DNA from: Bacteroidales bacterium
GTDB lineage: Bacteria; Bacteroidota; Bacteroidia; Bacteroidales; P3
Reading direction: 5' to 3'
Assembly (NCBI GenBank): GCA_017960475.1
Contig: JAGCZH010000040.1
Location: forward strand, 62,001 to 126,000
DNA: 64,000 nucleotides
The notes under the pieces: generated by a model
The model's database searches: none
What the model saw: only the letters and a program-made list of their open reading frames with translations
What the model was told of the DNA's origin: nothing
Position numbers and translations under genes: made by a program
In this document: positions 41,201-49,895 of the stretch, piece after piece
How positions within the stretch are numbered: the stretch's first letter is position 1
Layout of the letters: each line of letters starts with the position of its first letter

Positions 41201-42474
41201 CCTATCATTATCGTGTTGTAGTCGAATGAGTTCCTGTAGTTCAGCCCGTCGTTGTCCGATCCACCGACATAGGTCGATGCCTGCAGCTGGCTTCCGTCTT
41301 CGCTGAAACGGCACACAAAGATGTCCACACCATTGGGGAAATTTATCGAGCTTGAGCCCTCATATCTCAGCAAAGGACCACCGTTGAAGCTCGTGTCGTA
41401 AGCGTTGGGGGTCACAGGAAAGTTGGCGGAGCCCGTTGTGCCGAAAATCACCAGCTCGTCAAGCGAGTTGACAAACATACTGTGCGGCATGTCCGCATTG
41501 CTTCCACCGAGGTATGTGGCGTATATTTTCTGACTGCCCGTCGTGTCGAATTTGAATATGCCTATATCAGCGTTGCCGTTGTAGGTGCCGTCGTAGGCGC
41601 CCAGCGATGTCGGGTATCCGCTGCCGAACACCAATCCCGAGGTGTAGGTGTTCTTGTAGCTGTCGTAGCATCCCGTCGTGCCCCAGTTGTCTGCCGTCGA
41701 GCCTGTATATGTCGAGAAGTACAGATAGGGGTCGATGATTAAAGTCTTCGTGGTGTCGTATCTGTCTATGTCATAGGTTATCCGCCCACCTTTAAGCCTG
41801 TATCGGCATTCCACCTCTTTTTGCTCTCCCTTAACCATTTGGTAGGCGTAAGGGCGCAGTTCCACAATGTCCGACACCGATGTGCTGACCACAATATTGC
41901 CTTCTCTTAGCTTGATTCCGTCCACACCCTCGTAACCTATCACTATGTCGGCGACGTTGGCGCCAGGACTTACTATGAAATCATATTTCATGGCGTTACT
42001 GGCGGCGTACACTTTCATGTCTATGCCGTTGTACAGGTCGTGATACACTACCGACTGGAATACTCCAGCCTTCGAAATCCATCGTCTGCTGTCTCTGCCA
42101 CAGAAATAGTTCTCATACCATGTCTCGCGCTCCGTACCTTCAACCCTGGTGGCGGCGCTGCCTTCAAAACGAATGCGGTATGCGTGACTCCTGTGCCTGT
42201 CGGTGTCGTCTTTGCGCCGGGGATGGTGAAGCGAGGCGTTGTCTGGGTGTTGCACCACAAAGGTGAAACAGTCGCGCTCCACAAAAAGCGTTGTGGCTCT
42301 CATCTGTGAGCGGAACAAAACCTGCTCCTCCCATTGCCCAAGGTTCTCGCTGAAAATAATCATACGCCCAGTTCCCAATGTGTCTCTGCTGTTACGTGCT
42401 TGCAATACATTGGAAATAAGTATTATAAATAACATTATAATACATCTAACCCAAGTGTAGGATTGTTTTTTCAC
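38206..42474 (-). CDS. SBBP-repeat/PKD protein with gliding-type (type B) T9SS sorting domain
   Basis: 1422 residues. The GTG at 42474 begins a signal peptide (VRCIIMLFIILISNVLQA). Order of domains: DUF7948-like N-terminal region (about 30-240, ENLGQWEEQVLFRSQM); SBBP beta-propeller repeats about 250-760 (FDTTGSQKIYATYLGGSN and similar); a PKD domain about 780-850 (YLWDFGDGTTSTATNPTHNY); Ig/PKD-like segments; two or three SprB-like repeats about 1090-1230 (SCPSECSGSATAQVSGG); and a gliding-motility type C-terminal domain from about 1331 (PNIFIPNAFTPNDDGKND ... RWGEKVYE). Type B tails send proteins through T9SS, often to SprF-like partners. The -7 box TAATTTTG ends 6 nt before the start codon, so the mRNA may have almost no leader. 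Likely an adhesin or structural surface protein. Confidence 0.88.
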   Translation of the reverse strand: MKKQSYTWVRCIIMLFIILISNVLQARNSRDTLGTGRMIIFSENLGQWEEQVLFRSQMRATTLFVERDCFTFVVQHPDNASLHHPRRKDDTDRHRSHAYRIRFEGSAATRVEGTERETWYENYFCGRDSRRWISKAGVFQSVVYHDLYNGIDMKVYAASNAMKYDFIVSPGANVADIVIGYEGVDGIKLREGNIVVSTSVSDIVELRPYAYQMVKGEQKEVECRYRLKGGRITYDIDRYDTTKTLIIDPYLYFSTYTGSTADNWGTTGCYDSYKNTYTSGLVFGSGYPTSLGAYDGTYNGNADIGIFKFDTTGSQKIYATYLGGSNADMPHSMFVNSLDELVIFGTTGSANFPVTPNAYDTSFNGGPLLRYEGSSSINFPNGVDIFVCRFSEDGSQLQASTYVGGSDNDGLNYRNSFDYNTIMIGNDSLYFNYGDGARGEIITDDLNNVYVGSTTFSTDFPVTAGCVQAINKGHQEGVVFKIDYNLSHMIWSTYLGGIKDDAIYSIDCDNDYNVVVTGGTNSFNLPTLANAYRRYYNGGSADGFVAKISYYGKTLMACSYFGSNTYDQSYFVRCGKTGDIFLFGQTKASGSTLIRNANYNTPNSGQFLARLKPNLDTLVWSTVFGDGSGQPRISPTAFAVDICNRLYLSGWGRIFLGLTWNGTNYPWNTGGTTNMPVTTDAYQPTTDGQDFYLMSIDMDANALVYATHFGEQHDPSGGYYHGGDHVDGGTSRFDRLGTLYQSVCASCSAGDEFPVTTGAYSMHNNSNNCNNAVFRFNLTADFPVAEFNYTRSGCNPTTITFHNTGRGESYLWDFGDGTTSTATNPTHNYTTAGFYTVRLVAYMSSGCHLTDTTVRTITILASTNVPTLDTLSTCPGTAIQIGVHPELGLTYQWLQGVVSDSNIANPMTDQPGVYVLSISSGNGCTKQIQQVIVAGQTESAIVGDSTLCSIPDTLRLVAYGPNPTYLWSSNREMSDTLNRDLTDGTLSFTPVDGQWLYTRVVDALGCYKNDSIQVHFYNIVDSLVITPSNCPGECNGQVCVIHSSNAALPMQYNWTYWGNGWNNANCCAQFCEGDYTVLVRDNNGCLVSNNYTITNPEPPTIEASIQHIPCLESCTGSITVNVTGGSQYTLLWLDDSSTAATRNNLCPGVYYLQISDTSGCLFYDTIEVLDNFDMVLSIAKEKNSCPSECSGSATAQVSGGTAPYSYTWSSGEQESTATALCPGWALVVATDANGCTVSDSIEIDVQHSFDSIEVWADDEYVFKGHSTTLHVTEIEDGEYWWSPSTMVDNPSSPHPTATLEDTTTFVVTVTDSIGCIYTDSVRVACISVDCGKPNIFIPNAFTPNDDGKNDMLCFSGEWVSEFHITIFTRWGEKVYESDNMSECWDGRYRNNWCMAGVYVYHCRIVCADGQVSQFKGDITLIR

Positions 42475-42602
42475 AAATGCAAAATTACTATTTTTTTATT
42501 AATTGTATCTTATTTTTTTTTGTGCTGTTAATCTTTGCTGAAAAATATACTAATTATTGTTGGAAATATTTTATTTTTGCATTCCGATAAAAAATCCACT
42601 CT

Positions 42603-43697
42603 ATGCGCAACATATTATCACTCAGTATTTTTGTTTTGTTGTCGTTTTTTGCTGTCGGTCAGATGAATCCCTGCCTTACCAGGAACGCTCGCATGCAACA
42701 AAAAGTTGATTCGGCAATAGTTGCTTTATGCGATCGTATCGATGGCGCTCCTTTTAGTTTTTATCCCAATCAGGAGCCTTGGATTTTGGAGCATTATCTT
42801 TGTCGCGACGAACTTGCCACGCTTGCCGATACTCATGCCAATGCCAATGTCAGAGCTGTGGCCGTGTGGTGTCTCATGTGTCGATATCCCGAATTCTCGA
42901 AACAGGTGTTTTTTAGACATGTGGTTGAGAGCGATTGGGTTGACGTTCGTGGCGGGTGTGTTGGAATAAAAAAGACTGTGGGCGATTTTCTTATTGAGAA
43001 AGCTGTGGACAATCTGACTCTTACCCTCCTCGACTGGCGTACCCTCGACAGCGTGCTGCTGCATTCTGAGCGTGCCTATAATGTCGCCCGCCGCCATTGG
43101 CTTGTTGAGAACCTTGAACACAACGACTACTACACCCAGCTGATGCGTCGTTTGGCAACCAATCCCGACGATTTTGCAGCTTTGAATTATCTCGTTTCCA
43201 ATCATGATGATGTGGATACTTCTTTGGTTATCAATGCTCTTTGTGAGGCTTTTAGCCCCCGTATTGTCGCTATGAACAAGAGGCAATATCGTCTCCAGAT
43301 GCCACGCATGGAACATGCTGTATACATGATACGCAATTGGTATCACCCCGCTTTCCGCCGTTGCCTGCAACAACAGCGCGACACACTTTTGGCAACGGTG
43401 GGCTTTCTGCCCGAAGAGCTCTTCCGTTGTGCTTTTGTGTACGAAGAGGAGTGGATTAAAAGTTTTGTCAACGACACTTTCGCCTATTTGGAAAAAAACG
43501 ATTCTGCCGAAGGCAAAAAGAAACTTAAACAAACTGCGGGTTCTTTGTATCGTGCCGTGGATTCTATAAAGCGTTATAATGGTAATGGAACGTTGAAAGC
43601 AAGATCATGCATATCGACCAAACTGTTTCTCAGTACGGAGAGCGACCATCCCTTGGTTGGCTACTTCTTGAATATCGCCAAATCATACCTTGAATAG
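42603..43697 (+). CDS. Exported hypothetical protein, HEAT-like helical, 364 residues
   Basis: Not recognised. A signal peptide (ILSLSIFVLLSFFAVGQ) is followed by an all-helical protein with repeats of about 35 residues: LADTHANANVRAVAVWCLMC, HVVESDWVDVRGGCVGIKKT, HWLVENLEHNDYYTQLMRRL, consistent with HEAT-type scaffolds in the periplasm. Length is complete; the frame ends before an intergenic region with short tandem arrays. A TATTTTTG box lies 24 nt upstream (42572-42579), likely its promoter, divergent from the SBBP gene. Confidence 0.6.
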   Translation: MRNILSLSIFVLLSFFAVGQMNPCLTRNARMQQKVDSAIVALCDRIDGAPFSFYPNQEPWILEHYLCRDELATLADTHANANVRAVAVWCLMCRYPEFSKQVFFRHVVESDWVDVRGGCVGIKKTVGDFLIEKAVDNLTLTLLDWRTLDSVLLHSERAYNVARRHWLVENLEHNDYYTQLMRRLATNPDDFAALNYLVSNHDDVDTSLVINALCEAFSPRIVAMNKRQYRLQMPRMEHAVYMIRNWYHPAFRRCLQQQRDTLLATVGFLPEELFRCAFVYEEEWIKSFVNDTFAYLEKNDSAEGKKKLKQTAGSLYRAVDSIKRYNGNGTLKARSCISTKLFLSTESDHPLVGYFLNIAKSYLE

Positions 43698-44249
43698 CCC
43701 TACGCCCAATGGCCATTACCACCTTGTCTCGCCATCCTCTTTTGATAGTACCTAGATAGTACTTTGGATAGTACCCATAAGTCCGCTATGAGTCCGCTAT
43801 GAGTCCGCTCGGTGACCTTATAATCTCTCTGGCACATTTTATGAGGATTCGTCCCAGTCATCATGATTAAGATATCAACTTGTAACTGTGGATTTGCTGC
43901 TGTTTGTAACTTTACCGGCCTTGACGTAAATTGCGTTAAGAAATTTTCGGAATATAGGCGTAAAGAAACGTCAGTGAAGTCCTATTTCAAAAGTTTTATA
44001 AACGCCACAGTCATAAAAAGAACTTCTTACCCATAAAGAACAGGCATCAGCGAACTTTGACGTTTTAGCCTAGAGGTCGGAAATTTTAGCAATTTCGTCA
44101 CAGCCGGCGTGCTTTCTTGTTTCGTTCTTTCGCACGACCGAAAGAATGAAGAGTAAAAATCGCATGAGCGAAAGAATGAAGAGAAAGTGTTTCCACTCAT
44201 AAAAACGAAGAGATAAAAAATGCACGATCGAAATCTCAAAAAAAAATCT
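43698..44249. other. Intergenic region with short direct repeats
   Basis: About 550 bp without a gene. GATAGTAC occurs three times (43744, 43755, 43767), then GTCCGCTATGA twice and a third GTCCGCT (43781, 43792, 43803). Closer to dnaG the phrase GAAAGAATGAAGAG appears twice (near 44130-44145 and 44166-44181), once preceded by GCACGACC and once by GCATGAGC. No RNA gene recognised. Confidence 0.45.
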
Positions 44250-44257
44250 TATTTTTG
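44250..44257 (+). promoter_or_regulatory. -7 box of dnaG
   Basis: TATTTTTG followed by CAAAC; ATG 44267 is 9 nt away, giving a very short leader. The in-frame TTG at 44255 lies within this box, so it cannot be the start codon. Confidence 0.6.
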
Positions 44258-44266
44258 CAAACTATT

Positions 44267-46282
44267 ATGATAGGTCAAGAAACCATACAACGTATAATGG
44301 ATATTTCTCGTATTGAGGAAGTTATAGGCGAGTTTGTGTCGCTCCGCAAACGAGGCTCAAACTATGTCGCCTGTTGCCCTTTCCACAACGAGAAGACACC
44401 ATCCTTCTCCGTTTCGCCCTCCAAAGGCTTGTACAAATGCTTTGGATGCGGCGAAAGCGGCAACGTTGTCGGTTTCCTCATGAAACATGAGCACTACACC
44501 TATCCCGAGGCCCTTCGCTGGCTGGCCAACAAATATAATATTGAGATTGAGGAAGAGCAACTTAGCGAGGAACAGATAGAGCGCAACAACGAGCGTGACG
44601 CCCTGTTTCATGTGTCGGAGTTCGCACAAAAATATTTTGCCGACCTGCTTTTCAACGACGAAATGGGGACGGCGATAGGTCTTGGTTATTTCCATGGGCG
44701 TGGACTTACCGACAAGGTTATAAAGGATTTCGGCCTTGGCTTCTGTCTCGACGAGTGGGACAATTTCACCAATCATGCCCGCAAGAGCGGTTATAGCGAC
44801 AATGTGCTGCAGAAAACAGGACTCACCATCTTCAAGGACGACGGCAAGTGCTATGACCGCTTCCGTGGTCGTGTCATGTTCCCTATTTTCAGTGTCAGCG
44901 GTCGTGTTCTGGGTTTCTCCGGACGCATTCTCTCCAAGGAGAAACAGCAGGCGAAATATGTCAACTCCCCCGATTCGGAGATCTACAACAAGAGCAACAT
45001 CCTCTATGGCCTTTATCAGGCCAAGAACTACATCACTCGTCTCGACAAGGTCTATCTGGTGGAAGGCAATATCGACGTCATCTCAATGTACCAGTCGGGG
45101 GTTGAAAACACTGTGGCTTCGTGCGGCACATCGCTCACCATCGAGCAGGTGCGTCTCATGCGCCGCTACACTAAGAATGTCACCGTGCTCTATGACGGTG
45201 ACAGTGCCGGCATCAAGGCCGCTTTCCGTGCCGTCAACATGCTCTTCGAGGAGGGCATGCATGTCCGCGTCGTCCTCTTCCCCGACGGCGATGACCCCGA
45301 CAGCTATGCGCAGAAGTACGGCTCCTCTCGTTTGCAGGAGTATCTTCGTGACAACGAGACCAACTTCATCACCTTCAAAACCCGTGTCCTCGCCGACGAC
45401 ATCAAGGGTGACCCCATTCGCAAGGCTGAAGTCCTGGGCGAGATTGTACGCACCATTGCCTTGGTTCCCGACCTGCTGGAACGTACCGAGTATGTCGCAC
45501 AATGCTCCTCCTTGCTCCATGTTCCCGAAACCACGCTCCAAAACGAGCTTGCCAAAGTCCTCAACCGCAAACTCTACGAGAATTCGAAGCATACTCCAGA
45601 CCCTGCCGACAAAGACCTCGTTGACCATAACGGACAGACTCAAACTCAACTCTCTGGCGATTCCGATTCGGACACTGCACAATCTGATATTTCAACCACT
45701 AAGGTCGAGGCTTTCCAGCTCAATCCGGCACAAAACCAGGAAATCAAGATCGCTGACTTGCTCCTCAACTATGGCAACCAGTTGCTCCCCGAGATAGAAA
45801 AAAATGAAAATGGAGAGGATGTTACCGTCTACTACTCGGTGGCTCAGGTTATTGTCGCCGACATTCTGGCCGACAACCTCACTTTCGCCGACCCTGTCTG
45901 CCAGATTATTTTCAACCATTGCGCCGAGACTCTGCAAGATGGCGCCAACACTATCGATATGCAGTTCTTTGTCAACCATCCCGACCCGACGGTCCGCAAC
46001 AAGGCGACATCTCTTTTGATGAAGGATCTGCACATCAGCGACAAATGGGCTAAAGATAAACATATCTATGTACCCTCTCCCGAGGAAAAATTACAACTTG
46101 ATGTGAGGGAAAGCCTGCTTAATCTTAAAATGAAAAAGCTAGAACAGAAAATCAATAGTATAGACTCCCAGTTCCCTTATGCCTCCAGCGACGACGAGCG
46201 TCTTATGCTTATCGCGCAAAAGATGCAACTCGACAAAATACGTCAAAACATCGGTGTGGCATTGAATAGGGTAGTGGGATAG
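44267..46282 (+). CDS. dnaG: DNA primase
   Basis: 671 residues. Makes RNA primers for replication, in complex with DnaB. The start is ATG 44267 (MIGQETIQRIMDISRIEEVI); the longer reading from TTG overlaps the promoter box. The N-terminal zinc ribbon has C37, H40, C58 and C61 (CCPFHNEKTPSFSV ... YKCFGCGESGN). The TOPRIM core follows: LSKEKQQAKYVNSPDSEIYN, VYLVEGNIDVISMYQ with the catalytic Glu, and VLYDGDSAGIKAAFR. The C-terminal helicase-binding part is long and poorly conserved, with a Gln/Ser/Asp-rich linker near 445-485. No sigma factor or rpsU neighbours here, unlike in proteobacteria. Confidence 0.95.
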   Translation: MIGQETIQRIMDISRIEEVIGEFVSLRKRGSNYVACCPFHNEKTPSFSVSPSKGLYKCFGCGESGNVVGFLMKHEHYTYPEALRWLANKYNIEIEEEQLSEEQIERNNERDALFHVSEFAQKYFADLLFNDEMGTAIGLGYFHGRGLTDKVIKDFGLGFCLDEWDNFTNHARKSGYSDNVLQKTGLTIFKDDGKCYDRFRGRVMFPIFSVSGRVLGFSGRILSKEKQQAKYVNSPDSEIYNKSNILYGLYQAKNYITRLDKVYLVEGNIDVISMYQSGVENTVASCGTSLTIEQVRLMRRYTKNVTVLYDGDSAGIKAAFRAVNMLFEEGMHVRVVLFPDGDDPDSYAQKYGSSRLQEYLRDNETNFITFKTRVLADDIKGDPIRKAEVLGEIVRTIALVPDLLERTEYVAQCSSLLHVPETTLQNELAKVLNRKLYENSKHTPDPADKDLVDHNGQTQTQLSGDSDSDTAQSDISTTKVEAFQLNPAQNQEIKIADLLLNYGNQLLPEIEKNENGEDVTVYYSVAQVIVADILADNLTFADPVCQIIFNHCAETLQDGANTIDMQFFVNHPDPTVRNKATSLLMKDLHISDKWAKDKHIYVPSPEEKLQLDVRESLLNLKMKKLEQKINSIDSQFPYASSDDERLMLIAQKMQLDKIRQNIGVALNRVVG

Positions 46283-46365
46283 TTTTTTTTATATTGGTCA
46301 AGCTCAAGAGACATATAAAAACGTAAAACGTTAAACACAAAACGATAACATTAAAAAACAGACCT

Positions 46366-47697
46366 TTGGACATTCAAACAATAAAAAATAGATACGATAT
46401 AGTAGGCAACGACCCTAAGCTGCTGATGGCCATCAACAAAGCCATCCAGGTGGCGCCTACCGACCTCAGCATCCTTGTTACTGGTGAGAGTGGTGTGGGT
46501 AAGGAGGTCTTTGCCCGCATGATTCACGACAATAGCGGCCGCAAGCACAAGAAACTTGTCCCCGTCAACTGTGGCGCAATCCCCGAGGGCACCATCGAGA
46601 GCGAGCTCTTCGGCCATGTCAAAGGCTCATTTACTGGTGCCGACAAAGACCGCAAAGGCTATTTCGAAGAGGCCGACGGAGGTACCATTTTCCTTGACGA
46701 GATTGGCGAGCTACCCCTCTCTATGCAGGTCAAACTGCTTCGTGTGCTCGAGAATGGCGAGATAATTCCCGTGGGTTCCTCGTCGGCGCGTAAAATCAAT
46801 GTGCGTGTTGTCGCAGCCACCAATGTCGACCTGATGGCGGCCATTCGCAAGGGGCAGTATCGAGAGGACCTCTACTATCGTCTCAACCAGATTTCTATCG
46901 CCATTCCGCCTCTCCGAGAACGCAAGGATGACATCATCTTGCTGTTTAGGAAGTTCGCCTCCGATGTCTCGGAGAAATACCATATGCCTCTTCTGCAGCT
47001 TTCCGACGATGCGCGCCAATACTTGCGCCAATATCCGTGGTATGGCAACGTGCGTGAGTTGAAAAATGTGACCGAGCAAATCGCTGTAGTGGAGAATGAT
47101 CGCCTTGTGACAAGCGAAATACTCTCCAACTATATACATTATGTGCCCGACGGCAATATGCCCGTTTTGTTCCGTCCAGAGGCTCAGCAGTCGTCGACAG
47201 CCATTTCCGACCGTGAACTGCTTCTTAAGGCGCTCTCAATGGGACAGATGATTAACGAGATGAGGTCTGAAATCAATAATCTCAAGCAAATCATCACCTC
47301 TCTGGCGCAACACAACACCAATCAGCGTCAAACAGGTGCGGCGCAACCTGAATATATCGAACGGGAGCAGTACTATCAGCTCGACACGCCCTCTCATATC
47401 GATGTCTCACCGTATCCTCAACAAACCGAAACGCCAAATCACAACATCCGCACCTTCAAACACCCTGCCGGCAATACCTATGATTTGCCATCATATCAGC
47501 AGCCTACCGAGGATGTAGAGTTCCAAGACTCTGAAGTTGTCGAGAACGAGCCTCTTTCCCTTGCCGACCGTGAAAAGGCGGCTATTCTCAAGGCACTCGA
47601 AATCAATCACGGTCGCCGTAAACCAGCTGCACAGATGTTAGGCATCTCAGAACGCACCCTCTATCGCAAAATTAAAGAATACGATTTGGAGCAATAA
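46366..47697 (+). CDS. Sigma-54-dependent transcriptional activator without receiver domain
   Basis: 443 residues beginning at TTG 46366; no better in-frame ATG is seen. The AAA+ core has Walker A GESGVGKE, the sigma-54 contact loop as GSFTGAD (usually GAFTGA), Walker B GGTIFLDEIGEL, and YREDLYYRLNQISIAIPPLR. A Gln-rich linker of about 100 residues precedes a C-terminal Fis-type HTH (AILKALEINHGRRKPAAQML, GISERTLYRKIKEYDLE). There is no phosphoreceiver domain, as is common in the Bacteroidetes member of this family. It needs RpoN. It lies 83 bp after dnaG and may be co-transcribed. Confidence 0.88.
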   Translation: MDIQTIKNRYDIVGNDPKLLMAINKAIQVAPTDLSILVTGESGVGKEVFARMIHDNSGRKHKKLVPVNCGAIPEGTIESELFGHVKGSFTGADKDRKGYFEEADGGTIFLDEIGELPLSMQVKLLRVLENGEIIPVGSSSARKINVRVVAATNVDLMAAIRKGQYREDLYYRLNQISIAIPPLRERKDDIILLFRKFASDVSEKYHMPLLQLSDDARQYLRQYPWYGNVRELKNVTEQIAVVENDRLVTSEILSNYIHYVPDGNMPVLFRPEAQQSSTAISDRELLLKALSMGQMINEMRSEINNLKQIITSLAQHNTNQRQTGAAQPEYIEREQYYQLDTPSHIDVSPYPQQTETPNHNIRTFKHPAGNTYDLPSYQQPTEDVEFQDSEVVENEPLSLADREKAAILKALEINHGRRKPAAQMLGISERTLYRKIKEYDLEQ

Positions 47698-47767
47698 AAC
47701 CTCGAGACTCATGGTGGATAGTGAATGGTTAATGGTGAATAGTGAATGGGGAAAACCACCTTTTGGG

Positions 47768-47870
47768 GTCGCTTTGCGAGAAATTTCTCAAATATTATCA
47801 AATCATTCAAATCTTTTATTTCTTATTTGTTTGATTTTATTAGATTTGTTGGATTTCTGCTCGAAGAGCA
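47768..47870 (+). repeat. Dispersed intergenic repeat core, copy 5
   Basis: GGTCGCTTTGCGAG and the palindrome GAGAAATTTCTC, then ATCAAATCATTCAAATC, TTGATTTTATTAGATTTGTT and the hairpin TGCTC-GAA-GAGCA (47858-47870). Same orientation as 8951-9050. It is followed by AACCTTTTGAACTTTTAAAC-type tracts up to about 47990, so the whole 365-bp gap before aroA is repeat material apart from the promoter. Confidence 0.75.
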
Positions 47871-47996
47871 TTCCACATAAGTGAAAATTTAAAATTCAAA
47901 ATTCTCCCCCCTTCAACCCTTTATAACCTTTAAAACCTTTTGAACTTTTAAACCCTTTAAACCTTTATAACCCTTTAATCTTTTCAAACTTTTTCG

Positions 47997-48004
47997 TACT
48001 TTTG
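47997..48004 (+). promoter_or_regulatory. -7 box of aroA
   Basis: TACTTTTG followed by CAAAT, 58 nt before ATG 48063. A TTTA at 47974-47977 with a 19-nt spacer is a partial -33 element. Confidence 0.5.
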
Positions 48005-48062
48005 CAAATCCGATAATTATTTGAATATTTTTATAATCGTTTTTCTCTGAATAAATTAGGTT

Positions 48063-49274
48063 ATGGATTTAGAAACAATACAAATAACTCTTCCTTCGTC
48101 GAAAAGTCTTTCTAATCGTTGGCTTATGCTCGACTACATGTCCCGCACAGGCATTAAAATAAAAAATATTTCATCTTCCAACGATACCCAGCAGCTTTCA
48201 CGTCTGCTACATCAGCTTAAGGCTGGCCGCCGTCACAATTTCGATTGTCATGACGCCGCTACAGCGGCACGGTTCCTGATGGCGCTTCTGTCCATAACCC
48301 CAGGCACACACACTCTCACGGGCTCCGAACAACTTCGTCGCCGCCCAATGGCTCAGCTCATTGACGCCCTTCGTCAGGCTGGTTGCTCCATAACTTGCAC
48401 TGGTGAGGAGGGCTTTCTCCCTGTCAAAATCGAGGGCATTATTCCCACCGCCAAGCGCGTGATGATTGACTGCAGCGTCTCCAGTCAGTATGCCTCCGCC
48501 CTTTTGCTTTCAGCTGCCACAATGCCGCAGGGTGGTGTGGTAGAACTTGTTGGCGCTCCGGCTTCTGAGCCATATATCGATATGACCCTCCGTGTTATGG
48601 AGCAGGCCAAAGTGCAGTGGGCGCTTAAAGGCAATCCTCCTACATATTATGTCGAGCACTCCATCCCGCAGTGTGACATGGTGTCGATAGAAAAGGACTG
48701 GTCTGCGGCTTCTTATTTCTTCGAGGCCGTTTCATTGCTTCCTGGCGTCCCTGTGCGTCTGCAAGGTCTGCAGAGGGAGAGTCTTCAGGGCGACAAAGCG
48801 TTGCGTGACATTTTCGAGACCCTCGGCCTTGACATTCTGCAGGCTGACCAGTCGGTTGAAATCTTACGTGACGGTGATTTCGCCAACTCTCTTGAATGGG
48901 ATTTCACCAACACTCCCGACCTTGTCCCTGCCGTGGCTGTGACCTGCGCCGCTTTGGGTATTGAAGCCCGCCTTACAGGTGTCGACAATTTGCGCCACAA
49001 GGAGAGTAACCGCATTCAGAGTGTCATCCAGGGGCTCGCATTGCTGGGCCGTGACGTCAGCTACTCCGACGGCGTGATGTCTATACCTGCCGGAACTCCT
49101 TTCTCGCAGCAGAACCTCCCTGGCGAAATCGTCATCGATTCCCACGACGACCATCGTATCGCTATGGCTTTCGGCGCTCTGTCGGTAATACTTCCCGACT
49201 TGCAAGTCACCAACCCCGATTGCGTCGCCAAATCCTTCCCCGATTTCTGGAAGATGCTTGACCGCCTGAAATAG
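48063..49274 (+). CDS. aroA: 3-phosphoshikimate 1-carboxyvinyltransferase (EPSP synthase)
   Basis: 403 residues, short form compared with about 430 in E. coli. It joins PEP to shikimate 3-phosphate in the chorismate pathway. Seen in order: LPSSKSLSNRWLMLDYMS (PEP/S3P-binding Lys and Ser), HDAATAARFLMALLS (the DxGTxxR region in Bacteroidetes form), LRRRPMAQLIDALRQAG, CSVSSQYASALLLSA, and ESNRIQSVIQGLALLG, with IDSHDDHRIAMAFGAL near the end. The single gene is flanked by repeat material upstream and the sigma factor gene 47 bp downstream. Confidence 0.93.
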   Translation: MDLETIQITLPSSKSLSNRWLMLDYMSRTGIKIKNISSSNDTQQLSRLLHQLKAGRRHNFDCHDAATAARFLMALLSITPGTHTLTGSEQLRRRPMAQLIDALRQAGCSITCTGEEGFLPVKIEGIIPTAKRVMIDCSVSSQYASALLLSAATMPQGGVVELVGAPASEPYIDMTLRVMEQAKVQWALKGNPPTYYVEHSIPQCDMVSIEKDWSAASYFFEAVSLLPGVPVRLQGLQRESLQGDKALRDIFETLGLDILQADQSVEILRDGDFANSLEWDFTNTPDLVPAVAVTCAALGIEARLTGVDNLRHKESNRIQSVIQGLALLGRDVSYSDGVMSIPAGTPFSQQNLPGEIVIDSHDDHRIAMAFGALSVILPDLQVTNPDCVAKSFPDFWKMLDRLK

Positions 49275-49321
49275 TAAATAACCCACTTATTTCGCGCTTT
49301 ACCTCTCAAGAGCCTTTTTTT

Positions 49322-49894
49322 ATGTTTGTTTATTGTGATGACAACCAGATGAAAGAAGAATTGCTTAAAGGCAATGAGGGGGCTATACGTTATGTCTTTT
49401 ACGACCACTACAATGCGCTGCTGAAGTCAAACGCCGCCAAGACAACATGGCAAAAGGAGGTGGAGTATGACGATTTGGTGCAGGAATTGTATCTCTACCT
49501 TAGCGCCGACGACTGGAAAAGATTGAGTGCCTACAATCCGTCACAGCCTTTTGCCAACTGGTTCTCAGTGGTTTCGTACCGTTTTTTCAAAGATTTTTGT
49601 CGTTCGTTGATAGATTCGTCTGAGAAAATGCCTATATCAGATATGAACGACAATGACTCTTTTATATCTCACCGCTCGGAGACCGAGGATTCTTTGATAC
49701 TCGATTTGCAGCGACTGCTGCCGGGGTTTGAGCCTCCTCGTGAGCGTGAAGTCCTCAAGGCATATCTCTTGGAAGGTGCCGAACCCGATGAGATTGCCTC
49801 ACGTCTGGGTGTCACTGTCGACAACTATTACAACATCAAGAGCAGGGCCATTGCCCGCCTGGTGAAAAACTATCTGCAAGGTTATAACAAATAG
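49322..49894 (+). CDS. ECF-like RNA polymerase sigma factor
   Basis: 190 residues. Region 2 is represented by AIRYVFYDHYNALLKSNAAK, VEYDDLVQELYLYL and FANWFSVVSYRFFKDFCRSL; region 4 by REREVLKAYLLEGAEPDEIA and SRLGVTVDNYYNIKSRAIAR. Region 3 is absent, so the protein is ECF-like. ATG 49349 (MKEELLKGN) is an alternative start that matches the usual family beginning better than 49322. The anti-sigma-like gene starts 1 bp after the stop, an arrangement typical of regulated ECF pairs. A likely target is the secreted-protein locus downstream, but I have not found a distinct shared promoter motif there. Confidence 0.85.
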   Translation: MFVYCDDNQMKEELLKGNEGAIRYVFYDHYNALLKSNAAKTTWQKEVEYDDLVQELYLYLSADDWKRLSAYNPSQPFANWFSVVSYRFFKDFCRSLIDSSEKMPISDMNDNDSFISHRSETEDSLILDLQRLLPGFEPPREREVLKAYLLEGAEPDEIASRLGVTVDNYYNIKSRAIARLVKNYLQGYNK

Positions 49895-49895
49895 A

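Noticed and set aside
44736..45797. 353-codon plus-strand frame inside dnaG
   Set aside because: Alternative frame of the primase with Ser/Arg/Thr-rich composition; no protein features.
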